NCBI GenBank assembly: GCA_023213395.1
Contig: CM041465.1
Location: forward strand, 250,115,741 to 250,179,740
DNA from: Cycas panzhihuaensis
Taxonomy: Eukaryota; Cycadophyta
Direction: 5' to 3'
DNA: 64,000 nucleotides
This document shows positions 11,084 through 21,388 of this stretch, piece by piece; position 1 is the stretch's first letter, and each line of letters opens with the position of its first letter. The position numbers were made by a program, and so were the translations under genes. The notes under the pieces are model-generated. The model saw only the letters and a list, made by a program, of their open reading frames with translations, ran no database searches and had not been told where the DNA came from.

Positions 11084-11566
11084 CTATGTGATTAACTCTT
11101 CTATTTCCACTTCATACTCCTTTGGTGACTGCATCACTTTTGGTGGCTCCTCTTGTATTGGTATATCCACTTCTTTGTTGTTAATCATAAGGACTTTCTT
11201 TTCTAGACATTTATGATTTTGACTCCATTTTCCATTTAGTCGAAATGTGTTCCCCTTTTTAGATGTTCCGCTTTTGATAACCTGCCTTCCATGGGTCTTC
11301 TTTCCTTCTACTTCCTGAGTGGTGCGTTGGCCTTGGCTCCACGCTAGTACCATTTGGTCTATTGCCTATCCCATATGTCTAGAGCAGACATCTCGACGAA
11401 CAAAATTTTGGCACATTCTTATGAATTCTACTTCTATGTTGTGTGCTTGTCTGATTGTTTCCCTTAGAGATTCTACACCCAGTGTTTTTAGATGGAACTT
11501 GATAGTCCCTTTGAGGCCTTCAATATATGCTTGAAGTAGTAAATTAGGGTTGATTTTAGATGTCAA
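11084..11566 (-). pseudogene. Gypsy gag, C-terminal part with decayed zinc knuckle
   Basis: The frame 11566-11366 (LLLQAYIEGLKGTIKFHL) matches the end of the gypsy retrotrans_gag domain (F..GL...I...V). The frame 11353-11084 contains NGKWSQNHKCLEKKVLMI, a ruined form of the CFKCGEKW.PGHKC zinc knuckle that has lost both leading cysteines. The N-terminal part of gag lies at 18000-18694, beyond the inserted LINE. Confidence 0.8.
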
Positions 11567-11570
11567 TAAG

Positions 11571-11584
11571 CTTTGTAGATTTTA
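11571..11584. repeat. Left target-site duplication of the LINE
   Basis: CTTTGTAGATTTTA here matches CTTTTTAGATTTTG at 17997-18010, after the LINE poly(A). Both lie in the gypsy gag sequence, which reads across the gap once the LINE is removed. Confidence 0.7.
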
Positions 11585-11912
11585 GATATAATATTGTTGG
11601 AGTTTTGAAATAAATGTTCAAATCAACTTGCAGAGGTGGAGTCCAACATCCTCCTAAATCTTTGATTGTGCACTGTAACATGTAGAAGGAACGATTTTAA
11701 ACCAAAATTTAGATGATAATAGATTAGGCCCCTAGCAATAATGGGTCAAAGTCAGATTTTTGATTGCTAGTTCTTGTAGTAAGACCTAAGGTGGGACCTT
11801 CTGTGGAAAAGGCTCCTACGATGCGCAATCATTTGGAGAGAAGAGTTAGTGCTGATTTCTTGAAGGACTAGATAATAGGACCAATGATTGTGTTTTTCTG
11901 TGATCTTTGTAG

Positions 11913-12800
11913 ATGGACGTGGTAAGTTCTTCCTCCCGTAGGGTGGGCGAACCTCATCCAGATGAAGTTTCTATTCTATCAAAGAAGGCATGGCCTATAT
12001 TTGGGGGTTCTTGCATCAAGCATAAGCGACCTAACCCTTGCATTGTTATCAACCATAGTTATCTTTTTGAAGATTTTTTCGCTCTCTCAGTTGGAGGGAT
12101 AATATGTCGATTCTTCGACCTTTCGCCTTTGCCTAAGAGCTTGATATCCTATATTCGAGCCAATTGGATGCCTCGTACTTCCTAGGAGCTAGACATCCAT
12201 TGTGTGGGTTGGGGTTTTTTTGTGGTCATTCAAAACCTCATAGGATAGGAATGTTGTTTTTGAGAAGGGCTCATGGTTTATGGCTCGAAGCAGTTTGTGC
12301 ATGAAATACTAGGATTCCTCCTTCAACTTGAGACAAGAGATCCCAAACACAATCCTAGTGTGGGTTAAGTTGTCATTCTTTCCCCTTCATTTATGGATCT
12401 AGAAATGTTTCGAGGTTGTCGACTCATCTATTGGGCACTTCGTGAGGACTGCTGAAGTCACAACTCAACATAAAATCACTTCATTTGCTTGCATTTGTAT
12501 TGAGATTGATGTATCTGAAGGTCTTGTTGACCAAATTGAAATAGTTTTGGGTGATTGCTCCTAGAGGTAGGACATAGTCAACGAGCAAGTATCGTACAAA
12601 TGCAACTTGTGCCACCAATATGGGCATTTACTGCATGATTACCCAAAGAAAATTTTAGGACCAAAAGTTCCACCCAATCAACACCCAATACATTCCATGG
12701 ACTAGGCAAAGGATGATGGATTTGTTCCTATTCAAAAGAAATCTCGACATAGACTGGGCAATAGGAACAAGACGAATTTAAGGAGCAACCAATAAATTTC
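11913..12800 (+). pseudogene. LINE ORF1 (nucleic-acid-binding protein)
   Basis: Opens at ATG 11913 (MDVVSSSSRRVGEPHPDEVS). The first 90 codons are clean, and stops follow from 12183. A CCHC knuckle is visible at 12601-12642: CNLCHQYGHLLHDY, where the final Cys has become Tyr. Plant L1 ORF1 proteins have a DUF4283 domain followed by such a knuckle and coat the LINE RNA. Identification rests on the position upstream of ORF2 and on the knuckle. Confidence 0.65.
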
Positions 12801-13429
12801 AAGCTCCATTAGGTTTAAACGATCCAACAACCAATGTCAGCCATAAGTTATAACCAAAAAAGAATTTATATAGCTCAGAAGAGGAAGCAGACAACTAAAG
12901 TGCAAAGAATTAGACCAACTCATCATCTTCTCTTCGCTTAGAGTCACCCTCATCACAATCTCCAAATCGACCACACACTGTAGAATTGGTACCAGAAATG
13001 TAGGACCCAGATTATAGTGATGTTGGAACAGTCAAGGAAGACACACCCAGGGTCAATGTAGTAGGAGGACCAATTAATACATGGATAGGCATTAAGTCAA
13101 TGCCGGTTAATGTGACCAATATAGACTATGGCGAGATAGAGAAGAAGAAACAGGGTAGACCAACCAATAGGGATATCCATACCAAAGAGGCAACACAAGC
13201 GGTGGAAAGTGATAGTCATCCCCAACTGCGAATACTCTAGGACAAGATCATTGTGGACAATCAATTGGTTCAAATCCAAACTCTTGGAGATGGAAATACC
13301 AAGGCCACAAAAATTATTACTCGCTAGGTTAGAAGATGATCATTGTGTCCTAGAATATAAGAGGTTTGGGCTTGTCCTCGGCAAAAGGAACCCTAAAGGA
13401 AAGGATCAGGGAATGGTCTCCTGATGTCC

Positions 13430-14190
13430 TCCTCTTACCAGAGACCAAAATGACAGAAGAAGAATTAGCATATTGGAATAATTCTTTGGATGGCAACAAC
13501 TACTCCGTTAAGAGTGTTAGTGCTAAGGGGCATTAGGGACGTATTGTTATCATCTAGAATAACAAAGCCCTCCAATTGATAGGTATGATTAAATACGGAC
13601 ATTGGATCAGATGCAAATTTTAGTGGGGTAGGATTTGATAGAGAATTTAATGTTACAAATGTATGTGGGCTGAACATCCCTTGCATGTCCAAATCATGTT
13701 GGAATGAGATTGCTCAAGATGGTTGTGCTGACCACCCCCAAAATTGGATTATGGGAGGTGGCTTTAACCTCATCCTACATCCTAAAGAGAAGTGTGGTGG
13801 ACGTTTCTCTATGAATCCTAATGCTAGATTACTTGCTAATATCATGGTAGAGAACAACTTAGTGGATGTTGAAACAATTAATGACATGTACACATGGTCC
13901 AACAAAAGGTATGACTACTCCTTGATCATGGAAAGGCTTGATCAGTTTCTAGTGTCGAAAACAATTATAGACTACATTAATGTGGAAGCCAACATTCTAC
14001 TGAGGAGTAGATTTGATCATGCTCCCATTCCCTTAAAGTTGCATGTTCCTTCCAAGTGCAAAAATTCTCCATTTAAGTTTAATCTAGTTATGATTGAAAA
14101 TAAGGGCTTTCTCCTCCTTGTCCAGAAGTGGTGGGAAGAGGCTCGAGAGACATGGGTACCAAGACATATATATTCCACTCCAAAATGAAA
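13430..14190 (+). pseudogene. LINE ORF2 apurinic-like endonuclease domain
   Basis: The open stretch 13685-14188 contains NWIMGGGFNLI (canonical WI.GGDFN.I, with catalytic Asp replaced by Gly), MERLDQFLVS (canonical ERLDRFL.S) and RFDHAPIPL (canonical LSDHSPI). These are the second half of the exonuclease-endonuclease-phosphatase fold that nicks the target. The first half is upstream, frameshifted. It is inactive by the Asp loss. Confidence 0.82.
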
Positions 14191-16140
14191 TTTGTCAAGA
14201 ATAAGATTAAAGCATGGCAGTGAAGTGTTATGAACCAAGCCAAACAAGAACTTTAGAATTTGAAACTAAAAACCCTAAATGACAAGCTAAACATGGGAGA
14301 AGATGGTTCCTTAGACAATAGGAAGTGGCTTTGAGCATGAAGTTGGAATCCATGGAAAAGGAGAATGATGCTCTTATTAAACTAAGGTCTCACATGCTCT
14401 AGGCAAAATTAAGAGACATGAACTCGCGCTTTTTCGACAAGGAGCTTAAAACCCAATAACTTGAGAACAAAATTGTGGAGTTTAAGGACATTGAGGGGAT
14501 CGACTGTTTGCATAGATGAAGAAATTCAAGACTTAGTAGGAAAATATTTTGCAAAGCTGCTAAACGAAGAACAAGTTGACAAGCTGCCTGATCAGGATAA
14601 GATATTAGATGACATCCCCAAGCTAGTAACTACAGAAATGAGTGAAAATTTAACGAGTTAATCTCTATGAATGAGTTACATCATGTAGTATTTAGCCTTA
14701 AACTAGACAAATCCCCAGGTCTGGATGATTTTCAAGCAAATTCTTACCAAGCCTTTTGGGATATCATTAAGGTGGACCTTCTTTAGTCTAGAAGATCAGG
14801 AAAAATGTTTAAAGCCTTGAACTCTATCCTTATGGCTTTGACTCCTAATGAGAATCATGCACCCAGTTTGGACAGGTTAAGACCAATATCTCTCTGTAAT
14901 TATTCTTATAAGATCATCTCCAAAATCATGGCCACCTGGCTTTAGGAAATTCTACCAAGAATTATATCAAGTGAACAAGGTGGGGCTGTTAAGGGTAGGC
15001 AGATTCTTGACCAAGTCATTGTTGCTCAGAAGTTATCCACTTAGGATAGACTTCAAGGAGAAGGTTAATGATGATCAAGCTTGACTTTACCAACACATTT
15101 GATAGCTGCAATGTGAATTTCTAGCCCAAATCTTAACTAAACTTGGATTCAATGAAGAATCGATTCATTGGGTCGAGGCATGTCTGATCACACCATCCTA
15201 TGCAATTTTGGTAAATGGCTCTCCCACTGAGTTCTTTAAGACGTCTAGAGGCATCAAGCAAGGATGTCCCCTCTCTCTTTCCCTATATGTGCTAATTGTA
15301 GAAACCCTAAGTAGGTTGCTTTCTATTGCTCGCGATCATAAAGTAATAAGTAGGGCAATTGTAACCTCCTCTTTGGAAAACGTCACTCACACTCAACTCA
15401 TTGATGACACATTGATTTTTGCCTTTGCTTCAATTGGTGAAGTTAGGAAGGTTAAGACAATCATAGATAGGTTTTGTTTCGCATTTAGAGCCCAGATTAA
15501 TTCTAGCAAGTCTAAAATGGTAACACTCAATTGCCTCACAACTTTTTCATGCAGATTGAACTAGGTCTTTGGCTTTTAGATTCGTGGCAAGGACAACTAT
15601 TTTAGATATCTTGGCATCCCAATGAACCTTAAAAGATAGGGTTTAAACCATTGGCAAGCCATATTGAGTAGAATCAAATGAAGAATCCATCATGGTCGCT
15701 CAGATGGTTATCCTTTGTTGGTAGGGTCGTTTTGATGAACGCAGTCCTTGCATCTATACTAATCTACCTATTGTCAATTTGCCTCATCCTTGCAGGGGTT
15801 TTGGGCCACTTGGAAAAAAATTGCTGAACCTTTCTATGAAGAGGTGCTTAGGATCTCGATTTCAGGAAATTCCATTTGATCAAATGGGAGTAGATTTGCA
15901 AGTCCAAGGAGAGTGGCAAGTTAGGCTTGGGGCCTTTATCATGCATCCCTCAACTCTTCTAATGCTAAGATTATCTGGCGCATGATCACTAATTCAAATT
16001 TGTGGTTTGCCAAGATTGTTGCAACCAAGTACTTAGGAGGGTAGTTCTAAGCCATGGCAAACCTGCACTCCAAAATCAACAGATTTGGCTCATCGATCTA
16101 GAAATTGATATGTGGTAATATTGAGTCATTTAATTAAGGG
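14191..16140 (+). pseudogene. LINE ORF2 reverse transcriptase
   Basis: Recognisable pieces in order: LDKSPGLDDFQANSY (canonical DKSPGPDGF) near 14703, LRPISLCNYSYKIISKI near 14876, SPTEFFKTSRGIKQGCPLS near 15223, and THTQLIDDTLIFA near 15391 (canonical THL.FADDTLLF, with the FADD box as LIDD). LNRLLGRFS-type and nucleotide-addition motifs continue to about 16140. At least six stops or shifts. The largest intact pieces are 14461-14661 and 15208-15564. Confidence 0.85.
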
Positions 16141-16599
16141 ATATCTTGACAAGCGGTTAATGGTCAGAAGGCCAATGTTTGAAGCGATCCTATCTAAGGT
16201 ATGAAGCCACTATCTAATTGTGAGGCAGTCCACAATCTGCATATGTGGTTCTCGAGTATAGGCATCAACAAGGTGTGTAGTTTTTTCAAAATTGACCCTA
16301 TGATCAAGCTGTCTAGAACACCCAAGGGAGTGGAAGATTGGCATTGTCTTCCAGCAAACCTCCATGAAGAATATAAGCTCTTCCAACAATAGCTCGTTAG
16401 TCGTAAAATTAGGATTTATAGAGGGGCAAACAAGCTTATGTGGGGTTCCTTTTCTGGACTTGGAATGTATACAATAAAGCTACATACCAAAGCTTGCATA
16501 TTGATTCCAACGATCAGAAATTTGAGTCATCGGTTGAATGGAAGTGGCTTTGGGGGAACCCGTCAATCCATAAATTGGATCATTTTTTTGGTTAGTCTT

Positions 16600-16760
16600 G
16601 CATAAGTCTATACTCATTGTTGAAACATGTAGAAATGAGGAATTTCTTCAATTTGTGTTTTGTGCAAGCAAAACTATGAGAGTACTCACCATATTTTCAT
16701 ACAATGTCCCTTTTCTATTGATGTTTTGCATCAGATTTGGAGGATCTTGTAGACGAAACC
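16600..16760 (+). pseudogene. LINE zf-RVT zinc-binding module
   Basis: The frame at about 16645-16710 reads CVLCKQNYESTHHIFIQCPF, matching the C..C....E...H.F..C pattern of the zf-RVT domain found between RT and RNase H in plant L1 elements. Confidence 0.75.
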
Positions 16761-17129
16761 CCTTCCAGATATAGTTGACCTTGGCCTTGTTCATATCGTA
16801 TTGAGTTGGGTAGAAAAGTACCCATTGTAACTCTGGGAAAACCTTGGCTAAGGATGATATTGATACTTTTGCCTCACTTCATTTATTGGTACATTTGGTT
16901 AACTTGGAATGAATGCGCATTCTAGGGTAAATCCTCTTCAGGAACAAATTGATGGATGCACATAAAAGCACTTTTTAAGTTGCTTCTTCAAGCTCGAGAG
17001 TTAGTAATTTATTCTTCTGGATCTCTAACCATTGGAGAAGCAAATCTAGTAAGAGAGCTTGGTGTTATAGTGAAAATTGAGTCAAATAGTAAGGACCAAT
17101 TCGGTAATTAGCCTGAATTCATGTGTGGT

Positions 17130-17530
17130 TATTATCAATTGTACTTTGATGGTGCTTCTGAAAAGAATACAGGTATTTCAAGAGAAGGGGGTTCATTGTG
17201 GGATCATCAAGGAAATAATATTTAGGAATATGTGGAAGGATTAGGGTCAGGGTTGAATAGTGAGGTTGAATTTATGGGCCTCATTAGGGGCCTATTCAAG
17301 GCTACTAAACTCCAAATCAAATAGTTATAGGTATTTGGGGACTCATCATTGGTAATCAATGTTGTCAAGAATAATAAAATCCCAAAGAGTGTCAATCTTA
17401 GGTCTCTTTTTCAAGAATCTATGGAGTTTTCTCATTGCTTTTCAAGCATCACATTTCATTACATTGCCCATAGATTCAACCAAAGAGCAAATGAGCTTGC
17501 AAACTTGGGAACTACACTTCTCATCCAAGG
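17130..17530 (+). pseudogene. LINE C-terminal RNase H
   Basis: YQLYFDGASEKNTGI (canonical FDGA.KGNPG.AG, first catalytic Asp present), EVEFMGLIRGL (canonical AE..AL..GL, catalytic Glu), VFGDSSLVINVV (canonical GDS..VI..I, third Asp) and IAHRFNQRANELANLG (canonical R..N..AD.LA). The four-residue active site is nearly complete although stops are present. This RNase H is typical of one lineage of plant L1 elements. Confidence 0.85.
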
Positions 17531-17971
17531 TAGAACCTTATTGTTCAGATAAAGTATAATCCTCGATGATCATGATGACTCATGAAGTTGTTGGCAGCCT
17601 TAACGTAGGGCACAATTATAATCTCCAAATGATGGGCCCAAGGATAGTAGAATTCTATCATGCATATTCTTTCATAATAGCAAAGTTCCATGGAGCTGAT
17701 GTAGGCCTCTTTTCGATCCCATTGCAAATATCCATCATACTTGTCCAATCTCCAGAGTTGACGTTTTTTGCATGTTAGTTGCTTTCAGAAGTATTATGTG
17801 CTTTCTTTCTCCCTAAAGTACTCATAGGCCTTGAGGATTGGTTTTGTTGTTGCGTCTGAGATAGGCAAGCCCAGGTGCAAGTCTTAGGTGATTTTGGCAG
17901 AATAGGTACCTCTTTCCCATGGCATCTCATGTCAAAGGGCTAACCCCACTTTACGAGGATTTTACTTGTCC

Positions 17972-17996
17972 AAAGAAAAAAACAAAAAAAAAAAAA
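17972..17996 (+). other. LINE poly(A) tail
   Basis: An A-rich run interrupted by a G and a C, directly followed by the right target-site copy. It marks the 3' end of the LINE. Confidence 0.8.
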
Positions 17997-18009
17997 CTTT
18001 TTAGATTTT

Positions 18010-18694
18010 GAAATTCTTTTGTGTAAGTTTGGTCAATGCTTGTCTTTTGTAGATGCATGAACTAAGTGAAGTAATCTCTGCTCCAAGTGTTCTCATATTG
18101 TTCTATCAATGAGGATTTTGAAAAATCTTAGTTGTAGTGTTTTGTTCCCTATCAATCCTTGCTCCACCAATGGAACCATTTGATTGCTTTCCCATACAAA
18201 TGAAGAGATGCTACCAGTATTTGGTCCATGTCTAATATGGGGTGCATTTGGAAATGGAAATCCATTTGAATGATCCAACTTTGCATATCCCTTGGCTTAT
18301 TAAGGTCAATTTTTTTTGAAAGGAGTTTGGAGTCCTTCAAACCATAGTCGGACCTAGGTCTACCATTTCTATCTTCTCTTTCCTTGCCGTGGTAAGAATT
18401 ATCCGTATTGTTGGAAGGCCCTTTGTCGTCAATGTTGTTGTCAAGCTTGGGCCTTTTTAATAAGCTTTGTACAGATTTACTCACATCCTCCAATTGTTTC
18501 CCAAACTTGTTGAGATGTTTTCCCATTTCTTCCTTTTCATTTAGTTGATTTCCTACACCATTCCTTATTTTGTTATGCTTTTTAACCATTTCAATGTTTA
18601 AAGTATCCACTCCTCTGACAATGTCTCCTACCATGACTGAAGAGTGGTTTACCATTTTGCTTGGCGCAAGTGTTCTACCAGATCTTAATTCCAT
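18010..18694 (-). pseudogene. Gypsy gag, N-terminal part
   Basis: An open frame of 180 codons starts at 18694 (MELRSGRTLAPSKMVNH). It has the retrotrans_gag signature IQMDFHFQMHPI, then VASLHLYGKAIKWFHWW (canonical A...L.G.A..W). After a stop at 18152 the domain continues as LIEQYENTWSRDYFT to the LINE junction near 18010. It encodes the capsid-like protein of the element. Nearly intact at the N-terminus, which is unusual for an element this old. Confidence 0.82.
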
Positions 18695-19102
18695 TCTAGG
18701 AAAAACGTTTGGCCCTTTTAGACACTATGGTCCCTCTGGAATTTGCTTATGGACTGTTATTTGCAGTGTACTGCTCATTGAAAAGTGTGTGCAATCTGCT
18801 AAGGTCTGCTAAAATCTGCTTGTTGCATGCTAGAAATGATTTTTTTTATCTGTTGAAATATGATTTTGACCAACGACTTCTGATTTTTGTTTAACATAAA
18901 TTTGTATACTGATGAAAAAAATCATAATTTGTTATCGTAGAAATATGATTGTTGATAGATAATTTTGACTTTTGAATGCAAAAATTTGTCTTTGACAGGA
19001 ATTTCAAAGTTGTGAGTATAAAAATTCTGATTTTTATTGTTGAATTGAAGTGATTGACTGCTGAAAATTGATCATCAGAATTGAAATGACCCCGATCACG
19101 AG
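18695..19102 (-). other. Gypsy leader
   Basis: Non-coding sequence between the primer site and gag. Low complexity and AT-rich. Confidence 0.6.
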
Positions 19103-19114
19103 TCTCTGAGACCA
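19103..19114 (-). promoter_or_regulatory. Gypsy primer binding site
   Basis: The minus strand reads TGGTCTCAGAGA four bases after the 5' LTR, one substitution from the initiator tRNA-Met primer site over the first eleven bases. Confidence 0.65.
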
Positions 19115-19118
19115 CTTA

Positions 19119-19602
19119 TGGGAATCCCAACAGGGATTCACACCAAATTAACCAAAAAACGCATAGATCTATGCTATTTTGCAAAACAAGTCTAGATATA
19201 CCATGCAATATTATAACAAAATTTGAGTGAAATATAATACAACTCAAGAGTTTGCTGAAGACACTAATCATAGAAATAATAATGACAGTTCAATATTATT
19301 CACCAAAATGTCCAAAACATACAATCACAGTGTCCCCTCTTCGAGTTGAGGTTTCCTCCCAAAACAGATCCCACTAGGGCCAAAAATAGCAGACTGGATT
19401 ATCTTCCCTTTGATGATTTTCAATTAGGGGTAGGATGCCCTATATATAAGTGAAATGAAAGTTTAAAGTTAGAAGTTGGTTTCAGTAAATGAAGTCAGCC
19501 AAAATTAAGAGAGAGAAGAAGTCCAGATTTAGGAGAGAAAAAAAAATGAAACGTAGAATGTTAAGAGCAGAGGTCGACTTAGCAATTAGAGGAAATGCTA
19601 TG
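19119..19602 (-). repeat. 5' LTR of the gypsy element
   Basis: 484 bp, homologous to 2861-3348 throughout (TGGGAATCCC start on plus). The outer end GGAAATGCTATG aligns with GGAACTGGAACA of the other LTR, and the plastid rpl2 sequence resumes directly after it. Confidence 0.82.
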
Positions 19603-19787
19603 CGTTGGTTGGGTAAACGTCCTAGGGTAAGAGGAGTAGTTATAAACACTGTAGACCATCCCCATGGGGGTGGTGAAGGAAGAACTCCAATTGGTAGAAA
19701 TAAATCCATGATCACTTGGGGTTATGTTGTGCTTGGAAGGAGGAGTCAAAGTATAATAGATATAGTGATGCTTCAATTCTTTGTTGA
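19603..19787 (+). pseudogene. rpl2: Plastid rpl2 exon 2, downstream part (nuclear plastid DNA)
   Basis: Reads [20 protein letters not shown] then [11 protein letters not shown], the highly conserved C-terminal part of plastid ribosomal protein L2, then [11 protein letters not shown] one-base shift near 19750 moves the tail ([11 protein letters not shown]) to the next frame, which ends at a TGA at 19785-19787. It continues the frame broken at 2860. Confidence 0.92.
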
Positions 19788-19847
19788 TGTAAGTGAGAGC
19801 AGTTGGGGATGTATTTTATTTTTAACAAACAAAAAGGGTAATTGACC

Positions 19848-20123
19848 ATGGCATGTTCCTTGACAAAGAATCCTTTTCTAGCTAATCATTCATTAAGGAA
19901 GATAAATAATCTAAACATTAAAAAAGAGACTAAGATAATAGTAACGTGGTCTTAGGCATCTATCGTTGTACCCATAATGATTGGTCATACAATTGTTGCT
20001 CATAATGGAAAGGAACATTTACCTATTTAAATAATGGATTTTATGGTAGGTCACAAATTGGAGGAATTTTCACCTCTAATTCCCCATAGACATGCGAGAA
20101 GCGAGAATAGATCCTATCATTAA
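19848..20123 (+). pseudogene. rps19: Plastid rps19 (nuclear copy with internal stops)
   Basis: ATG at 19848 and TAA ending at 20123 give 91 codons, the normal length of plastid ribosomal protein S19. Conserved parts: [58 protein letters not shown] and RHARSENRS. In-frame TAG at codon 37 and TAA at codon 62 inactivate it. It lies 60 bases after rpl2, as in plastid genomes, so rpl2-rps19 came as one piece. Confidence 0.93.
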
Positions 20124-20323
20124 TTAGGAGGTGCTCATCATTAATGGGAGGTGAAGCTCAATGGAAAAGACCATTAGATTTTGCCATTCAAGTTGATTCT
20201 ATTCATCCAATTTCATACTCAACGGATTCAATCAATCACATTTATGGATCCTGAAATGGGATTCATCATCTTTGTGAGATCAAATCTCAAATTGTTGTAG
20301 AATGGACTGAAAATGATAAGATC
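20124..20323. other. Unassigned sequence inside plastid-derived block
   Basis: Between rps19 and psbM. It does not read as rpl22, the gene expected next in most plastid genomes, so a junction between plastid pieces probably lies here. Confidence 0.4.
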
Positions 20324-20413
20324 ATGGAAGTTAATATTCCTGAATTTATCACTATTGTACTGTTCATTTCAATTCCTACTACTTTTTTACTTATGACACA
20401 CTTTACTTTTTGA
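20324..20413 (+). pseudogene. psbM: Plastid psbM-like copy
   Basis: A 29-codon frame beginning MEVNIPEFITIVLFISIPTT and continuing FLLM. Photosystem II protein M begins [20 protein letters not shown], so the start, spacing and the single transmembrane helix agree. The C-terminal residues differ (THFTF instead of a VKT-type tail). psbM is not a neighbour of rps19 in plastid genomes, which points to joined plastid pieces. Confidence 0.8.
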
Positions 20414-20452
20414 GAGAACCCAAGCATTCTCTTTCGAATTTCTCAAGTGACT

Positions 20453-20731
20453 TTAATATATCTCTCTTCCATTTGGGAAAGACAGAAAAAGATGTGAAAA
20501 GATCCTCAAATTTTTATTGAAAGGCTCAAAATATTCTTCTGATGTTTCAATTTTAGGTTCAACATAGTTTATAGGTGTAGGAAATAGTTTCATCAAATAT
20601 AGCTTTTTTCTTTCAATCATACTTTCCTGATTCTTGTGATAAATAAGGACTGGTAATGTGAATAGTATTACAGCTTTGATAGTCAAAGATTGATTGCTTC
20701 TCAAACCATGTAGATCGTGTAAAAGCAGCAT
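20453..20731 (-). pseudogene. ycf2: Plastid ycf2 fragment
   Basis: An open minus frame of 92 codons with SLTIKAVILFTLPVLIYHKN and MIERKKLYLMKLFPTPIN. These match the N-terminal region of Ycf2 (FTIKGVILF...VLIYR, MVERK.LYL..L.PIPMN). It ends in LFLSFPNGREIY, like LYLPKGKKI. Only about 4 percent of the >2000-residue protein is present. Confidence 0.8.
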
Positions 20732-20833
20732 ACTAAAAATTTGAGAATCAATAAGCTTAATAAGATGTTTTCCATGGAAAACTATTTTTGTGACATCTTA
20801 TTTGTTCATGCATGCTCCGCTCGGCCTTAGGAG

Positions 20834-20871
20834 GGGGATATAGCTCAGTTGGTAGAGCTTTGATCTTGTAA
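20834..20871 (+). pseudogene. trnA-UGC: Plastid trnA-UGC 5' exon
   Basis: GGGGATATAGCTCAGTTGGT followed by AGAGC matches the first 25 bases of plastid tRNA-Ala(UGC). The exon is 38 bases, the usual length, but the anticodon stem is altered and the anticodon reads TGT instead of TGC. The 3' exon was not found. Confidence 0.85.
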
Positions 20872-21047
20872 TTGGGTTGTTGCAATTACGGGTTGGATGC
20901 CTGATTGTATAGGCAGTAATGGTAGTATCTCTTACCTACACCAATAGCTCATTTTTTCAGAGTAAATGGGAAGAAGACCAGAACATGCCACTGAAGAACC
21001 CTACTAAGGTAAGGATGGGCCGTCAAGAACATAGAGAAGGCAGGATG
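20872..21047 (+). pseudogene. Plastid trnA group II intron, 5' part
   Basis: Starts TTGGGTTGTTGCAATTACGG, then GTTGGATGCCTGATTGT and later AACATGCCACTGAAGAACC, GATGGGCCGTCAAGAACAT. These are in the same order as in the trnA-UGC intron of land-plant plastids. Homology stops about 21047, so the rest of the intron is missing or replaced. Confidence 0.82.
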
Positions 21048-21388
21048 GGTAGTAAAGATCTTGTGAATGTGTTTCCGAAGAATCTTTGACCATTCTCTCT
21101 AGTAGGAATAGTTCCTCTATTCCTCCGAATCTTTCTAGAGTGTTTTCTTCTTGGAGATGACCAGAAGATTCCTGTGACCGACCAGTATTCCACTAATTCA
21201 TAACCCAAGGTTTCAAATCTTTCTAGAATGAAATAGAGATTCCCTGGAGCAGGTATACTAGACATGCAGGGTATCGTAGGGAATAGGTAAGAATGGTTGC
21301 TTTTTGTCCTTTTTCTTTTCTTTTCAAATAATATTTCGAAGAGTTCTTGAACAATAAAAATGATATAAAATGAAGAAAAGGAAATCAT
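21048..21388 (-). other. Unrecognised 121-codon open frame next to plastid block
   Basis: The minus frame 21388-21023 (MISFSSFYIIFIVQELFEIL start) is open for 121 codons and rich in Arg and Ser in its second half ([17 protein letters not shown]). Its 3' end overlaps the trnA intron on the other strand. I do not recognise it. Its position suggests another organellar fragment, but it may be chance. Confidence 0.3.

Larger units (their letters stand above)
11585..17996 (+). mobile_element. Full-length L1-like LINE with RNase H domain
   Basis: A 6.4-kb element flanked by ~13-bp target duplications (11571-11584, 17997-18010) and ending in a poly(A) tract. It carries ORF1 (DUF4283-like plus a CCHC knuckle), then ORF2 with endonuclease, RT, zf-RVT and a plant-type RNase H. 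Many stops and frameshifts show it is dead. Insertion is in the gypsy gag gene, opposite to the gypsy strand. Confidence 0.88.
2861..19602 (-). mobile_element. Ty3/gypsy LTR retrotransposon inserted in rpl2, itself carrying two insertions
   Basis: Bounded by two ~486-bp LTRs in the same orientation, each starting TGGGAAT on the plus strand. The minus-strand order after the 5' LTR at 19119-19602 is primer site, gag N-terminus, gag C-terminus, protease, RT, RNase H and integrase, then a polypurine tract and the 3' LTR at 2861-3348. Gag is split by a LINE (11585-17996) and integrase by a small LTR element (4230-8619). The target is plastid-derived rpl2, with target copies CATTA (2856-2860) and CGTTG (19603-19607). 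The CCHC, protease and RT motifs suggest the chromovirus branch. LTRs differ by well over 10 percent by eye and the ORFs are broken, so the element is old and dead. Confidence 0.88.

Noticed and set aside
19603-21047. Window could be plastid genome
   Set aside because: Plastid genes have stops and shifts, are out of order and are embedded in nuclear retroelements.
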